From Bacillus sp. NTK071 (lineage in GTDB: Bacteria; Bacillota; Bacilli; Bacillales; Guptibacillaceae), in NCBI RefSeq assembly GCF_017303315.1, contig NZ_JAFKOI010000009.1, positions 1 through 64,000 on the forward strand: 64,000 bases of DNA, read 5' to 3'. Position numbers and translations under genes: made by a program. The notes below the pieces were generated by a model. That model was not told the DNA's origin. It made no database searches and worked only from the letters and a program-made list of their open reading frames with translations. Of the stretch, positions 34,402-43,171 are shown in pieces (position 1 is the stretch's first letter; every line of letters starts with the position of its first letter).

Positions 34402-35949
34402 TTAACTTACCTCCTTGTACTTTTGCTGTTCTGCTTTCGCGTCCCATTTCTTTAGGCTGAATAGAATTCCAACCAGAATGGCGAAAGCTGCAACAGCCCA
34501 GCCACTGTAAAGAATAAAGCCGTTTGAGTAATCTCCGTAGTTACCAGAAGGTGTGTCAAACTGACGAAGAAGATTTGTCTTAAAGAGATCGAACATCATG
34601 TAACCAAGAACAAGTGGTGTAATGACGCCAAGACAAGCTTTCCACCAGTATTTCAACGAAATGTCTGATATACCGTTTGCGTGTGTTTCAAGTGTATTAA
34701 GCTCACGAAGCACCCATGCTACGACAACTACTTCCACAAGTCCTACGAACGCAATTCCGAACTGGTTAATAAAGTAATCTGCTGCATCAAGGAAGAACAA
34801 TCCGCCTTGCGTTGCAAACAATATAGAGATAATAGAGGAAACTCCTCCACCAATTAGAACAGCTTTTGTACGAGAAATACCAAATTTCTCCGACACACCC
34901 GCTACATATGTTTCAGAAATTGAGATTAGTGAAGATAAACCAGCAAGAACAAGTGATGCAAAGAATAAGAAACCGAACAAACCGTTCAACGCTGGGAACT
35001 CATTAATAATTTGCGGGAAGACCACGAATGCTAGTCCAACTCCACCACTTACAACTTCACCAACACTAAGTCCCTGCTGCTGAGCCATAAATCCAAGCGC
35101 CGAGAATACTCCAATACCTGCTAGAAGTTCAAACGCTGAGTTACCGAAACCAGTAATAAACGCATTATTTGTGATATCGGATTTTTTAGGTAAATAACTA
35201 GAATAAGTAATCATAATAGCAAAAGCAATAGATAAACTGAAGAAAATTTGTCCGTAAGCTGCAACCCAAACGCTTCCTGACGTAATGCTGTCAAAGTTCG
35301 GTGTGAAGAAAGCATTTAGACCTTCAGCAGCTCCTGGTAATGTCACTGCACGAATAACAATAATTAAGAAAAGAACGACCAATGTAGGAATGAAAATTTT
35401 GTTCGCACGCTCAATTCCCTTTTTAACACCTGCAAGAAGAACACCAAGTGTAATGATCCAAACCGCAATGAGTGGTAGGAAAACACCTGGAACAATACTA
35501 CCTGTTTGTCCTGGGTCTACAGTAAGCTTTAAGTAATCATTGAAAAGAAACGCCTCTGTATCAGAACCCCAACTTTGATTAAACGCAAAGTAGCTATAAG
35601 AAATGGCCCACGCAATAATAACGGCATAATACGTCGAAATAACAAAAGCAACAATAACGCCCCACCAACCAAGCCACTCCATCTTTTTGTTCATTCTAAA
35701 GAATGAAAGTGGTGCAGATCCTCTAAATTTATGACCAATCGTGAATTCTAGTATTAAAATCGGGATACCAGCTGTAAGTAAAGCGAATAAATATGGAATA
35801 AAGAATGCCCCACCACCGTTATCATATGCTACGGCTGGAAATCTCCATATATTACCTAAACCTATTGCTGAACCAACAGCGGCTAGAATAAAACCAGCCC
35901 TTGTTCCCCACTGCGCACGATTTTCCAAATTAATTACCCCCTTAGACAA
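34402..35949 (-). CDS. Sodium-dependent transporter, NSS/SNF family
   Basis: 515 residues, about twelve membrane helices. The family opening WGTRAGFILAAVGSAIGLGNIWRFP (about residues 14-38) holds the helix-1 Na+ and substrate site, and YLFALLTAGIPILILEF follows. It would import an amino acid with Na+. The paired MetS-like subunit suggests a MetP-type system for methionine or alanine, an inference only. Not in B. subtilis between yunA and yunB. Confidence 0.9.
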   Translation of the reverse strand: MSKGVINLENRAQWGTRAGFILAAVGSAIGLGNIWRFPAVAYDNGGGAFFIPYLFALLTAGIPILILEFTIGHKFRGSAPLSFFRMNKKMEWLGWWGVIVAFVISTYYAVIIAWAISYSYFAFNQSWGSDTEAFLFNDYLKLTVDPGQTGSIVPGVFLPLIAVWIITLGVLLAGVKKGIERANKIFIPTLVVLFLIIVIRAVTLPGAAEGLNAFFTPNFDSITSGSVWVAAYGQIFFSLSIAFAIMITYSSYLPKKSDITNNAFITGFGNSAFELLAGIGVFSALGFMAQQQGLSVGEVVSGGVGLAFVVFPQIINEFPALNGLFGFLFFASLVLAGLSSLISISETYVAGVSEKFGISRTKAVLIGGGVSSIISILFATQGGLFFLDAADYFINQFGIAFVGLVEVVVVAWVLRELNTLETHANGISDISLKYWWKACLGVITPLVLGYMMFDLFKTNLLRQFDTPSGNYGDYSNGFILYSGWAVAAFAILVGILFSLKKWDAKAEQQKYKEVS

Positions 35950-36134
35950 ATTAAACCCTTTTTCACTCGAAGCCTCCTTCCAGAAAAAGGTTGTGACTTT
36001 TAAGTAAATTCAGATTATTTTGTTTATAGTATATCTAGTACGAATGTCCATGTCAAAACAATCTTTTCTTTTTTTTGGTATAATTTGTTCAATTTCCGAT
36101 AAAAATCTACATTTTTTTGTGAATTCATATAAAA

Positions 36135-36159
36135 AAGCAGGAGGAATGTCCCCCTGCTT
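36135..36159 (-). terminator. Terminator of the NhaC-type antiporter gene
   Basis: The stem AAGCAGGAGG / CCCCCTGCTT (one mismatch) has a run of T on the minus strand. Confidence 0.75.
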
Positions 36160-36161
36160 CA

Positions 36162-37739
36162 TTAATTTTTAGCTACTTCAACTGGTCGATTGGCATATTT
36201 TGTTTTTAACATAAAAATCATTATTCCAAAAAGAACTGCTGTAGCAAGTAAGCCAAGTATTGAGCTGCCTGTAAATCCAAGTACAAGATAACCAAGCAAG
36301 GATATACCTGCGACAAGAACTGCATAAGGTAGCTGTGTCATAACATGATCAATATGGTGGCTTCCTGCACCTGTTGAAGAAAGAATCGTTGTATCTGAGA
36401 TCGGTGAACAATGATCTCCAAAAACGGCACCTGCAAGTACTGCTGCAAGTACTGGAAGCATGAAGGTTGGATCAGTTGCGGCAGCAATCTCACCCGCTAT
36501 CGGTAGCATGATGCCAAAGGTTCCCCATGATGTTCCAGTTGCAAACGCCATAACTCCTGCAAGTAGAAATAGAATCGCGGGCAAGAATCCAATCACAATA
36601 TGTTCATTAACAAGTCCAGCTAAATACTGCCCTGTTCCAAGTGTTCCAATTATCTCGATCAGGGTCCACGCAAAGAAAAGAATATAGACTGCTGGGAGCA
36701 TAGACTTAATACCTTCCCAAATTCCTTTGCCTAGTACAGCTCCTCCCATGCGCTTCATGAAGAAGAAAATAAGTGATGTAGCAAGTCCAATTAATCCTCC
36801 GTAAAGAAGCGAGGTCGCAACGTCCGTGTTTTCAAAAATAGATAGTGCCGTAACTGTTGTATCAGTACCACTTACAGCTTGAATACCAGTCACAATCATA
36901 AAAGTAACTGTCCCTGCTATTAACATGATAATCGGCCAAGCAAGATCAGCAACGGTTCCTTTGTTGCTTTCCGGTAGACCCGTTGTCTCACCAGGTACCG
37001 CACCTTTCTCAGGATCAAGAACTTCTCCTGTTTTCTGAGCACGATCTTCATGCACTTTCATTGCCTTAAGGTTAATATCGAAATAACTCACAAAGAAAAC
37101 CATAGCTAGAGCGAAAAGTGCATATAAATTCATAGGAATCATTCTCATGAACGCTTCGAGTGCTCCAACACCCGTAATACTATGTGTAGCAAGTACGCCT
37201 CCAATAAGGGCAATGATATAAGCACCCCAGCTAGAAATCGGAGAAATGATACACATTGGTGCAGCAGTAGAATCAATAATGTAAGCAAGCTTCGCTCTAG
37301 ATACTTTATGCCTGTCCGTTATTGGTCTACTAACGTTCCCTACGGCAAGAGAGTTAAAGTAATCGTCGATGAAAATAATAACTCCGAAAATGGCTGTGAC
37401 AACTTGAGCACCTACTCTTGTTTTCACGCGCTTCATTGCCCACTCACCAAAAGCACGGCTACCTCCTGAAATGGAGATAAAGGCGGTCATCATACCAAGT
37501 AATAGTAAGAAGAAAATAATGTACATATTCCAAGTATTTAAACCACCGCTTTCAGTATCAACAATAATACCTTTAACAATTGTATAAATTTCCTTAATGG
37601 ATGCTGTAACACTCCAATTATTGATCATAAGTGCACCAAGAATAATACCTACTCCTAGAGACGGGAGCACTTTCCTTGTCACGACTACCATTAGTAATGC
37701 AACAAGCGGTGGAATAATAGATAAAAATGAGTTTTCCAC
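36162..37739 (-). CDS. Na+/H+ antiporter, NhaC family
   Basis: 525 residues, about twelve membrane helices. FFIDDYFNSLAVG-like block (IFIDDYFNSLAVGNVSRPITD, about 125-145), the segment AFATGTSWGTFGIMLPIAGE (about 400-419) and VFGDHCSPISDTTILSSTGA (about 440-459) are the family marks. It would expel Na+ or exchange an organic anion. It stands alone, with a terminator after it. Not part of the B. subtilis yun order. Confidence 0.88.
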   Translation of the reverse strand: MENSFLSIIPPLVALLMVVVTRKVLPSLGVGIILGALMINNWSVTASIKEIYTIVKGIIVDTESGGLNTWNMYIIFFLLLLGMMTAFISISGGSRAFGEWAMKRVKTRVGAQVVTAIFGVIIFIDDYFNSLAVGNVSRPITDRHKVSRAKLAYIIDSTAAPMCIISPISSWGAYIIALIGGVLATHSITGVGALEAFMRMIPMNLYALFALAMVFFVSYFDINLKAMKVHEDRAQKTGEVLDPEKGAVPGETTGLPESNKGTVADLAWPIIMLIAGTVTFMIVTGIQAVSGTDTTVTALSIFENTDVATSLLYGGLIGLATSLIFFFMKRMGGAVLGKGIWEGIKSMLPAVYILFFAWTLIEIIGTLGTGQYLAGLVNEHIVIGFLPAILFLLAGVMAFATGTSWGTFGIMLPIAGEIAAATDPTFMLPVLAAVLAGAVFGDHCSPISDTTILSSTGAGSHHIDHVMTQLPYAVLVAGISLLGYLVLGFTGSSILGLLATAVLFGIMIFMLKTKYANRPVEVAKN

Positions 37740-37883
37740 GGAAACCCTCCTTATATTTAATATTAGATTGCGATAGGGGTGGGCTCATAAAGCGTTCTTC
37801 ATTAAATTCTGAATGATGCAAGCCATCATTGTTCAATTTACTGTACCTGTTATATAGATAACCAATATAAGAGCACAAAAAAA

Positions 37884-37917
37884 CGAGCAATGATAGGATT
37901 GGTCCTATCATTGCTCG
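37884..37917 (-). terminator. Strong terminator with no clear gene in front
   Basis: CGAGCAATGATAGGA / TCCTATCATTGCTCG is a 15-bp stem with loop TTGG, followed on the minus strand by eight T. It should serve a minus-strand transcript from above 37920, where only remnants are seen. Confidence 0.8.
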
Positions 37918-38036
37918 CTTCACCGAGTCAATGTTAAGTGTCCACCCCGATCAGTAGTTCACCATTATAAGTTAGACTCATAATGACAGTTCGACATTTA
38001 TTCAATGCCGCCCCAACAAAAATAACGTGACAATTA

Positions 38037-38198
38037 TTATTGCTTCGGCAGATCTCCCTTTCGATGCTGATCATTGGTGTCATTCTCCCAACACGTACTA
38101 ATGAGGATCTGCTCCTCTACCTCATCGTAAAAGATAAGGAACGATATTAAGTTCAGTTTAAAAGTATACCTTACTTTCGTTTTTTCTGCAATTGTAGA
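38037..38198 (-). pseudogene. Possible gene remnant (C-terminal part of a small toxin-like protein)
   Basis: A 53-codon open frame without ATG, GTG or TTG start. Its product contains LISFLIFYDEVEEQILISTCWEND, described here by position (about residues 16-39). The pattern of strands ending in a Trp and an Asn/Asp turn recalls the end of RelE/ParE-type toxins, which is only an impression. An overlapping frame (37934-38083, 49 codons, from ATG) is the alternative. The terminator at 37884 lies just downstream. Otherwise 37740-38365 holds nothing that I recognise. Confidence 0.25.
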
Positions 38199-38365
38199 TT
38201 ATTCCAGAGACACTTCTATAAGTTGTGAGTCATGATTAAGCAACTTATTTAGAAGATAAACATTTTTCTTAGGTATCGAAATTGAACGAAATTGAAAAGC
38301 GAGTGAAACTTAGATCTCACTAGAATCAGTCAATAATCAAGCAATGAACATGATAAGTCCTTACT

Positions 38366-39136
38366 TTAATTGGGCTTTGGTAAAACGATCGATGGATCCC
38401 CTCCATTTCCATTGTCACCATTATAGTAATAAGGAACGTCTCCCTGAATAAATAGATCTCCGATTTTTACTGAGTTTGAAACCTCTGTATTCTTTGTAGA
38501 GAAAGGAATAATCACGTTCATTTCAACTTTAATATTGATATAGACTTCAAGATAAGTGTTGTTTATTCCCGTTTCTTTCACCTTTGTATCAATATTAGAG
38601 ACAACATCTCCTATCATTTCAAATCGCACGGGAATCCTTGGTCCGAAATTTGAGAGTAGGACATTATTTGTAGCCATCCCTAGTGGTATGAAGTAAACGA
38701 TTCCTTGTTGATTTTTAGTACCTTCATAATCGATATCTATATCATTTTTAAATGTTTCCAACTTATCTAAATCACCAGCTTCAACATAATTTAAATAAGT
38801 TTGAACTCGTTCTGTCGCCTCAGCAATTAAACGATTATAAACTTGTGAGTTAAAGCTATAACTTGGTACCTTATCAGAACCATTGTCATGAACCATGATT
38901 AAATTCTCAACGTCAATACCGTCTGCGATCTTCTTTGAAATGGCATCATTTATTGCTTGTGCAGCAACCTGCCGTGTTTTTGTTTCAGCAATACTTATCA
39001 AACTGGGTTCAATTCCTTTGTTTACAATCCATAATCCTTGAACAGTTGTAATGATAAAAATAATAAAAGAGATGATAAAAACATATCGAAAGGGAAGTGG
39101 TCCCTTTCTAAAGAATTTTCTACGAGTTCGAAACAA
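38366..39136 (-). CDS. yunB: Sporulation protein YunB
   Basis: 256 residues: a basic N-terminus FRTRRKFFRKGPLPFRYV, one membrane helix (about 19-40), then an outside domain with GIEPSLISIAETKTRQVA and the end VPYYYNGDNGN. YunB is a sigma-E-controlled protein needed for proper spores in B. subtilis. The TTG at 39136 is chosen, with GGGAGG 8 nt upstream; it gives the family's usual start and length. The ORF is open 29 codons further upstream. Confidence 0.87.
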   Translation of the reverse strand: MFRTRRKFFRKGPLPFRYVFIISFIIFIITTVQGLWIVNKGIEPSLISIAETKTRQVAAQAINDAISKKIADGIDVENLIMVHDNGSDKVPSYSFNSQVYNRLIAEATERVQTYLNYVEAGDLDKLETFKNDIDIDYEGTKNQQGIVYFIPLGMATNNVLLSNFGPRIPVRFEMIGDVVSNIDTKVKETGINNTYLEVYINIKVEMNVIIPFSTKNTEVSNSVKIGDLFIQGDVPYYYNGDNGNGGDPSIVLPKPN

Positions 39137-39244
39137 ACATGAACCCTCCCTTCTCTTCTTCATGTATATGCCAAGAAGGAGAGAAGTATGGACAATTTCC
39201 CCAGAATGCCGTTTCCATAGCACAAAGTGTCTTCCGGAGTAAAA

Positions 39245-39277
39245 GAAAGAAGCCGTAGCACTGCTACGACTTCTTTC
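39245..39277 (-). terminator. Terminator of yunC
   Basis: The stem GAAAGAAG.CGTAGCA / TGCTACG.CTTCTTTC overlaps the yunC stop codon and is followed by a T run on minus. Confidence 0.75.
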
Positions 39278-39578
39278 ACATCATTTTAAGCATGGCATCT
39301 CTGCCTATTGTACCAACTGTAATGCCCCTCGCTACTGCTTCATGTGTAACAGACTCAAGTGGAGCATCTAGCAGCTGTTCGATCGTCCTTACACCTACAG
39401 CTCTTCCTGCAATAATCTTCCGGTCACTCAATTTCTCGTTAAGTAAGGCCACATCAAGTGCTCCGCACATGATATATCCATTCTCATTCATAACCGCAAG
39501 AAAATTCGTTTTCGGAAGCTGCATACTAACAGCTGTAAAAGGATGACCGTCAATCATGATCGGTGACATAGTAATCAC
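39276..39578 (-). CDS. yunC: YunC-family protein (DUF1805)
   Basis: 100 residues. The segments KTNFLAVMNENGYIMCGALDV (about 24-44) and IIAGRAVGVRTIEQLLDAPL (about 55-74) are the DUF1805 marks. Soluble, function unknown. It lies between yunD and yunB as in B. subtilis. Confidence 0.85.
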   Translation of the reverse strand: MITMSPIMIDGHPFTAVSMQLPKTNFLAVMNENGYIMCGALDVALLNEKLSDRKIIAGRAVGVRTIEQLLDAPLESVTHEAVARGITVGTIGRDAMLKMM

Positions 39579-39631
39579 TTCATTCTCGCCTCCTGACTTG
39601 AATGATTATCACTATATCTATATGAAAGTTT

Positions 39632-41020
39632 CTAGTATCTGTTCTCAAGTCTCCATGCAAGAAGATCCCTTAGCATTTCAGGTAAATAGTATTTCTTTTT
39701 GGCATGCTTCATCTGAGGATAGAATTTCCCAAACGTAAACATATCAGCTGTAGCCACAGCATATTCTTCATCAGATGCTAGCTGCTGGCCATTATGGAGA
39801 ATGTCCGTTACATGTTGAAGACCATCTTCCATTAAAACAGTTTTTACTTCTAAGCCATCAAACGCCATAATACCCATTACTTCTCCTCGAAAGCCAAGCC
39901 CCTTAAAACTTAGATTCACAATGTCATCTGTCATAGCGTAGGAAATAATTTCTCGAAGCTCACTACCTTTGAGGATAACTTTACAAGGATTAACCGGATG
40001 CGGACAAATACGATGAATGTTTTCGCGAGAAATGTTGCCTTCAGAAAGCCCATCAAGTAGCATACCAGAGTTAATCATACCGATATCAGCATGACACCAC
40101 TCTCTTAAGGCTGCGGCCAATTCATCGGGTAATACGGATCGTTTAAACCACTCAGCTTCTAGCGGTTGTTCCAGTCGACATACTACCTCGTCTAATAGAT
40201 TTTGTGCTTTAATACTCAAATGTTGGATGTATTTTCGTGTAGGATCGTCTTCTTTACGATTACGAACAGACACAGCATATGCTTCTTTTTCAAGAACATA
40301 TTCACGTTCTATATCGTAAGAAATCGTTACTTCCCCAACATAGTTGCCGTTTTTTCCGGCCTGGGTAATGAGCGTATCATTTACAACAACACCGTGCTTT
40401 AGAACATGATGAGTATGGGCACCGATGATGACATCTATCCCTGTCATCTCTCTTGCTAATTGCTCGTCATTCCCTAGCCCCATATGAGACATAAGAATAA
40501 CAACGTCAGATTCCTCTCGAACGTCATTCACAAGCTCCTGAAGGTAGTTATAAGGTGAATCGATTGTCCATCCTAGAAGAGAATAGAACTGCTCATACGG
40601 GATTGTAATCCCTATGATGCCTACCTTTACACCACTCAGTTCATGAATTTTATATGGAATTGCCCACGAAGGCCTTGTACCATCTTGATGATAGAGATTG
40701 GATACAATCACTTCGAACTCTGCTTCTGTGTATAATTCCTCAAGTTCCTTCTTAGAGAACGTAATTCCTTCATTGTTTCCGATCGTAGCATAGTCATATT
40801 GAAGATCATTGAGTAACTGCACATTACCTTTCCCAACCGTTCCTTCTGTGATTGGATGGACTTTATCAGAATGGTCACCAAGATCAAGAAGTAAGTAAGG
40901 TGTTCCCTGGAGTTCATGCATCCTCTTTTTCTCTTTGATAAAAGAAGACACTTTAGACCAGTTCTCAAAGTGACTATGAAGATCATTTGTATAATAGATA
41001 TTTAGTGTTTTACAAGTCAA
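39632..41020 (-). CDS. yunD: Metallophosphatase/5'-nucleotidase-like protein YunD
   Basis: 462 residues. The metallophosphatase metal motifs are NDLHSHFEN (about 12-20), LDLGDHSD (about 45-52), GNNE (about 79-82), MSHMG (about 180-184) and GAHTHH (about 200-205). A C-terminal 5'-nucleotidase domain follows. It has no signal peptide, so it acts in the cytoplasm. It probably dephosphorylates a nucleotide or nucleotide sugar. Part of the yunF-yunE-yunD run on minus; yunE is 15 nt upstream. Confidence 0.88.
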   Translation of the reverse strand: MTCKTLNIYYTNDLHSHFENWSKVSSFIKEKKRMHELQGTPYLLLDLGDHSDKVHPITEGTVGKGNVQLLNDLQYDYATIGNNEGITFSKKELEELYTEAEFEVIVSNLYHQDGTRPSWAIPYKIHELSGVKVGIIGITIPYEQFYSLLGWTIDSPYNYLQELVNDVREESDVVILMSHMGLGNDEQLAREMTGIDVIIGAHTHHVLKHGVVVNDTLITQAGKNGNYVGEVTISYDIEREYVLEKEAYAVSVRNRKEDDPTRKYIQHLSIKAQNLLDEVVCRLEQPLEAEWFKRSVLPDELAAALREWCHADIGMINSGMLLDGLSEGNISRENIHRICPHPVNPCKVILKGSELREIISYAMTDDIVNLSFKGLGFRGEVMGIMAFDGLEVKTVLMEDGLQHVTDILHNGQQLASDEEYAVATADMFTFGKFYPQMKHAKKKYYLPEMLRDLLAWRLENRY

Positions 41021-41035
41021 GTCAATCTTCCTTTC

Positions 41036-41857
41036 CTACCCCATAGTTCCCTGCCAGATCAGTCGAATTCCAACAATGATTAACATCCATCGTAAAATAA
41101 CTACAACGGTCTGGTCTGATAGCTTTTGATTAATATATGCTCCTAACTTGGCTCCAACCCACGCTCCTGGAACTAATCCGATTAAGAGAAAGCCTTCCAC
41201 GTTTCCAAGTGCTAGATGGGTAAGTGTACCCGTTATGCTTGAAAGGAAGATCATAAACATTGAAGTTGCGACTGCCACCGTCATAGGGAAGCCAAATAGC
41301 AAGATCATCGCAGGAACCATTAAGGACCCTCCACCAATCCCAAACAATCCTGAGATAACTCCTACAAAGAACGAAACCACGACCGCTGCAGGAGCTGAAA
41401 ATTGATAGGTTTCTTTCTTACCTTCAGAATTAGTAAAAGAACGAGTGAATTGTCCATTCAATTTCATTGGGCGTAAACGATTCCTTATCATTAATAATAT
41501 GGAAACAAGCACCATAAATACCCCAAAATAGATAGAAAAATAATCTACTTCAATAAATTTATTTAACCAGGCTCCCAAAATGGCTCCTGGTCCACTTCCT
41601 AGAAAGAAGAGCGCTCCACTTTTATAATCCACACTTTTCTTCTTCATATATGCTAATGTAGATGAAAGTCCAATTGCAACAAGTACAACGATCGAACTTC
41701 CTACAATTAATTGAGGAGATAAAGGCGGTAGCCAATTTGTGTATTGATCAATGATGAGAAGTACTGGGACGATTATAATACCACCACCAAGACCAACAAG
41801 ACTACCGATTGTACCGGCAGCCAGACCAATAAGAACTAATAAAATCCAGGTTATCAT
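41036..41857 (-). CDS. yunE: TauE/SafE-family membrane permease YunE
   Basis: 273 residues with about eight membrane helices. The two inverted family repeats are seen as GSLVGLGGGIIIVPVL (about 18-33) and SGLFGIGGGSLMVPAMILLFGFP (about 168-190). The family exports sulfite or other small anions; the substrate is open. Only 12 nt separate it from yunF upstream. Confidence 0.88.
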   Translation of the reverse strand: MITWILLVLIGLAAGTIGSLVGLGGGIIIVPVLLIIDQYTNWLPPLSPQLIVGSSIVVLVAIGLSSTLAYMKKKSVDYKSGALFFLGSGPGAILGAWLNKFIEVDYFSIYFGVFMVLVSILLMIRNRLRPMKLNGQFTRSFTNSEGKKETYQFSAPAAVVVSFFVGVISGLFGIGGGSLMVPAMILLFGFPMTVAVATSMFMIFLSSITGTLTHLALGNVEGFLLIGLVPGAWVGAKLGAYINQKLSDQTVVVILRWMLIIVGIRLIWQGTMG

Positions 41858-41869
41858 CTTAAAATCTCC

Positions 41870-42724
41870 TTATTCTTCAAAAAGATCAAGTTGCTTCGGA
41901 TTTAGATTTGTATACTCTATACCAAGCATTTGAATCATCTTCTTCGCATTACCTGCAGCATGACCACCTGAATTATTGTTAAATAATATAATGACATTCT
42001 CACATTCTTCTTCCAACTGACGAATACGCTCTTTCCATTCCATTAACTCTTCATGGTTGTAATCATACAAATAACGAACGTCTCTCCAATTATGGCGATT
42101 GCCTGGATTTGTCCATCCATTCACATTTCGTCCATGTAAACGTACGAGGACTTGATTCGAATCAATCGTTTCCATAACGAGAGGAACAGATCCTTCTCCT
42201 GCCTGTGGCTCATCGCAAATTGTGTGGATAAATCCCTGTTCTTCGAGAAAACGAAGCGTTTTTTCATAGAAAGCTTCATGATACCAGGATTGATGACGAA
42301 ATTCTACTGCACAAGGAATGTCCCCCATTCGTCGCTTACAGTCTCTTAATATGTCCACGTTCTCCTTATTCACATCAAACCACGGTGGAAACTGAAACAG
42401 CACCATCGCAAGCTTACCTGCTTTCTGAATAGGAGTCAGAGAATCTATAAAAGCTTGGAACATTTCTTCTCTTGTATCGAACGGTACATCTCCACGTTGA
42501 TGACCTGTCATACCCTGATAAGCCTTCACTACAAAACGAAAACTTTCAGGTGTTTCATCCGCCCACTTCTGAAAATTCCTTGTAGGCTGAACAGCATAGA
42601 AAGATGAATCTACTTCAACAATTGGAAAATGGGAACCATATATTGAAAGCTTCTCATTGCTTTTGACTCCAGGTGGATATAAATCATCATGATCGCCCCA
42701 TCCTGTAACGCCTATGTAAATCAT
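41870..42724 (-). CDS. yunF: DUF72-family protein YunF
   Basis: About 284 residues in a TIM-barrel fold: MIYIGVTGWGDHDDLYPPG at the start, the segment PIVEVDSSFYAVQP (about 34-47), FQFPPWF (about 109-115), CAVEFRHQSWY (about 138-148) and VRLHGRNVNGW (about 184-194). Function is not established. The ATG at 42724 has an AAAGGAAGGG site; the start 15 codons upstream does not. Confidence 0.87.
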   Translation of the reverse strand: MIYIGVTGWGDHDDLYPPGVKSNEKLSIYGSHFPIVEVDSSFYAVQPTRNFQKWADETPESFRFVVKAYQGMTGHQRGDVPFDTREEMFQAFIDSLTPIQKAGKLAMVLFQFPPWFDVNKENVDILRDCKRRMGDIPCAVEFRHQSWYHEAFYEKTLRFLEEQGFIHTICDEPQAGEGSVPLVMETIDSNQVLVRLHGRNVNGWTNPGNRHNWRDVRYLYDYNHEELMEWKERIRQLEEECENVIILFNNNSGGHAAGNAKKMIQMLGIEYTNLNPKQLDLFEE

Positions 42725-42857
42725 GCAACCCTTCCTTTCATCTTCAATGGAACATTCGAAATTATTCAATCGGTAGTCGATATAACTAAAATACTTCTAC
42801 TTCTATTTTCATGTGAAGGTAAGAAAATAGCAAGGAAGAAGCAGAAGAGCCTTTCCA

Positions 42858-43092
42858 AAATGCTCTTTTAAAAACATTGTTGCTATAAAAGGAGTGGTTG
42901 ATTTCCGCTTCAGGATGCTCGCTTTCCGCGGGGCGGGCGGTGAGCCTCCTCGTCGCTTACGCTCCTGTGGGGTCTCACCTGTCCCGCTTATCCCGCAGGA
43001 GTCGAGCACCTTCCGCTCCAATCAACGTCGAAGTGTGTGTGTTTTCAAAACCTCTTTTAAAACAACAATCTTTTAGAAAAGAGCCTTCCAGT
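42858..43092 (+). repeat. Dispersed repeat family A, complete copy
   Basis: About 235 bp. The outer arms TGCTCTTTTAAAAACATTGTTG (42861-42882) and, on the other strand, GGCTCTTTTCTAAAAGATTGTTG (43065-43087) form imperfect terminal inverted repeats. Inside lies GTGGTTGATTTCCGCTTCAGGATG, then a GC-rich core with internal inverted repeats GCGGGGCGGGCGGTGAG and CTCACCTGTCCCGC, then TTCCGCTCCAATCAAC. It fills the yunF-sufB gap with no gene. Confidence 0.75.
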
Positions 43093-43133
43093 AAGCTTCA
43101 TTCAAGATAATCATCTATTCCCGCATACTAAAA

Positions 43134-43160
43134 AAACGAACCGGAAAATCCGGTTCGTTT
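43134..43160 (-). terminator. Terminator of the suf operon
   Basis: A perfect 12-bp stem, AAACGAACCGGA / TCCGGTTCGTTT, with a 3-nt loop and a T run on minus. Confidence 0.88.
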
Positions 43161-43171
43161 CATAATAATGC

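Noticed and set aside
37934-38083. 49-codon minus-strand frame starting with ATG
   Set aside because: No ribosome site at a proper distance, and it overlaps a better-looking frame; kept only as an alternative reading of a remnant.
39598-39612. Fur-like TGATAATCATTC sequence before yunC
   Set aside because: Only the first half matches; the second half site is missing.
42858-43092. Repeat A as an insertion sequence
   Set aside because: About 235 bp with no transposase frame; at most a non-autonomous element.
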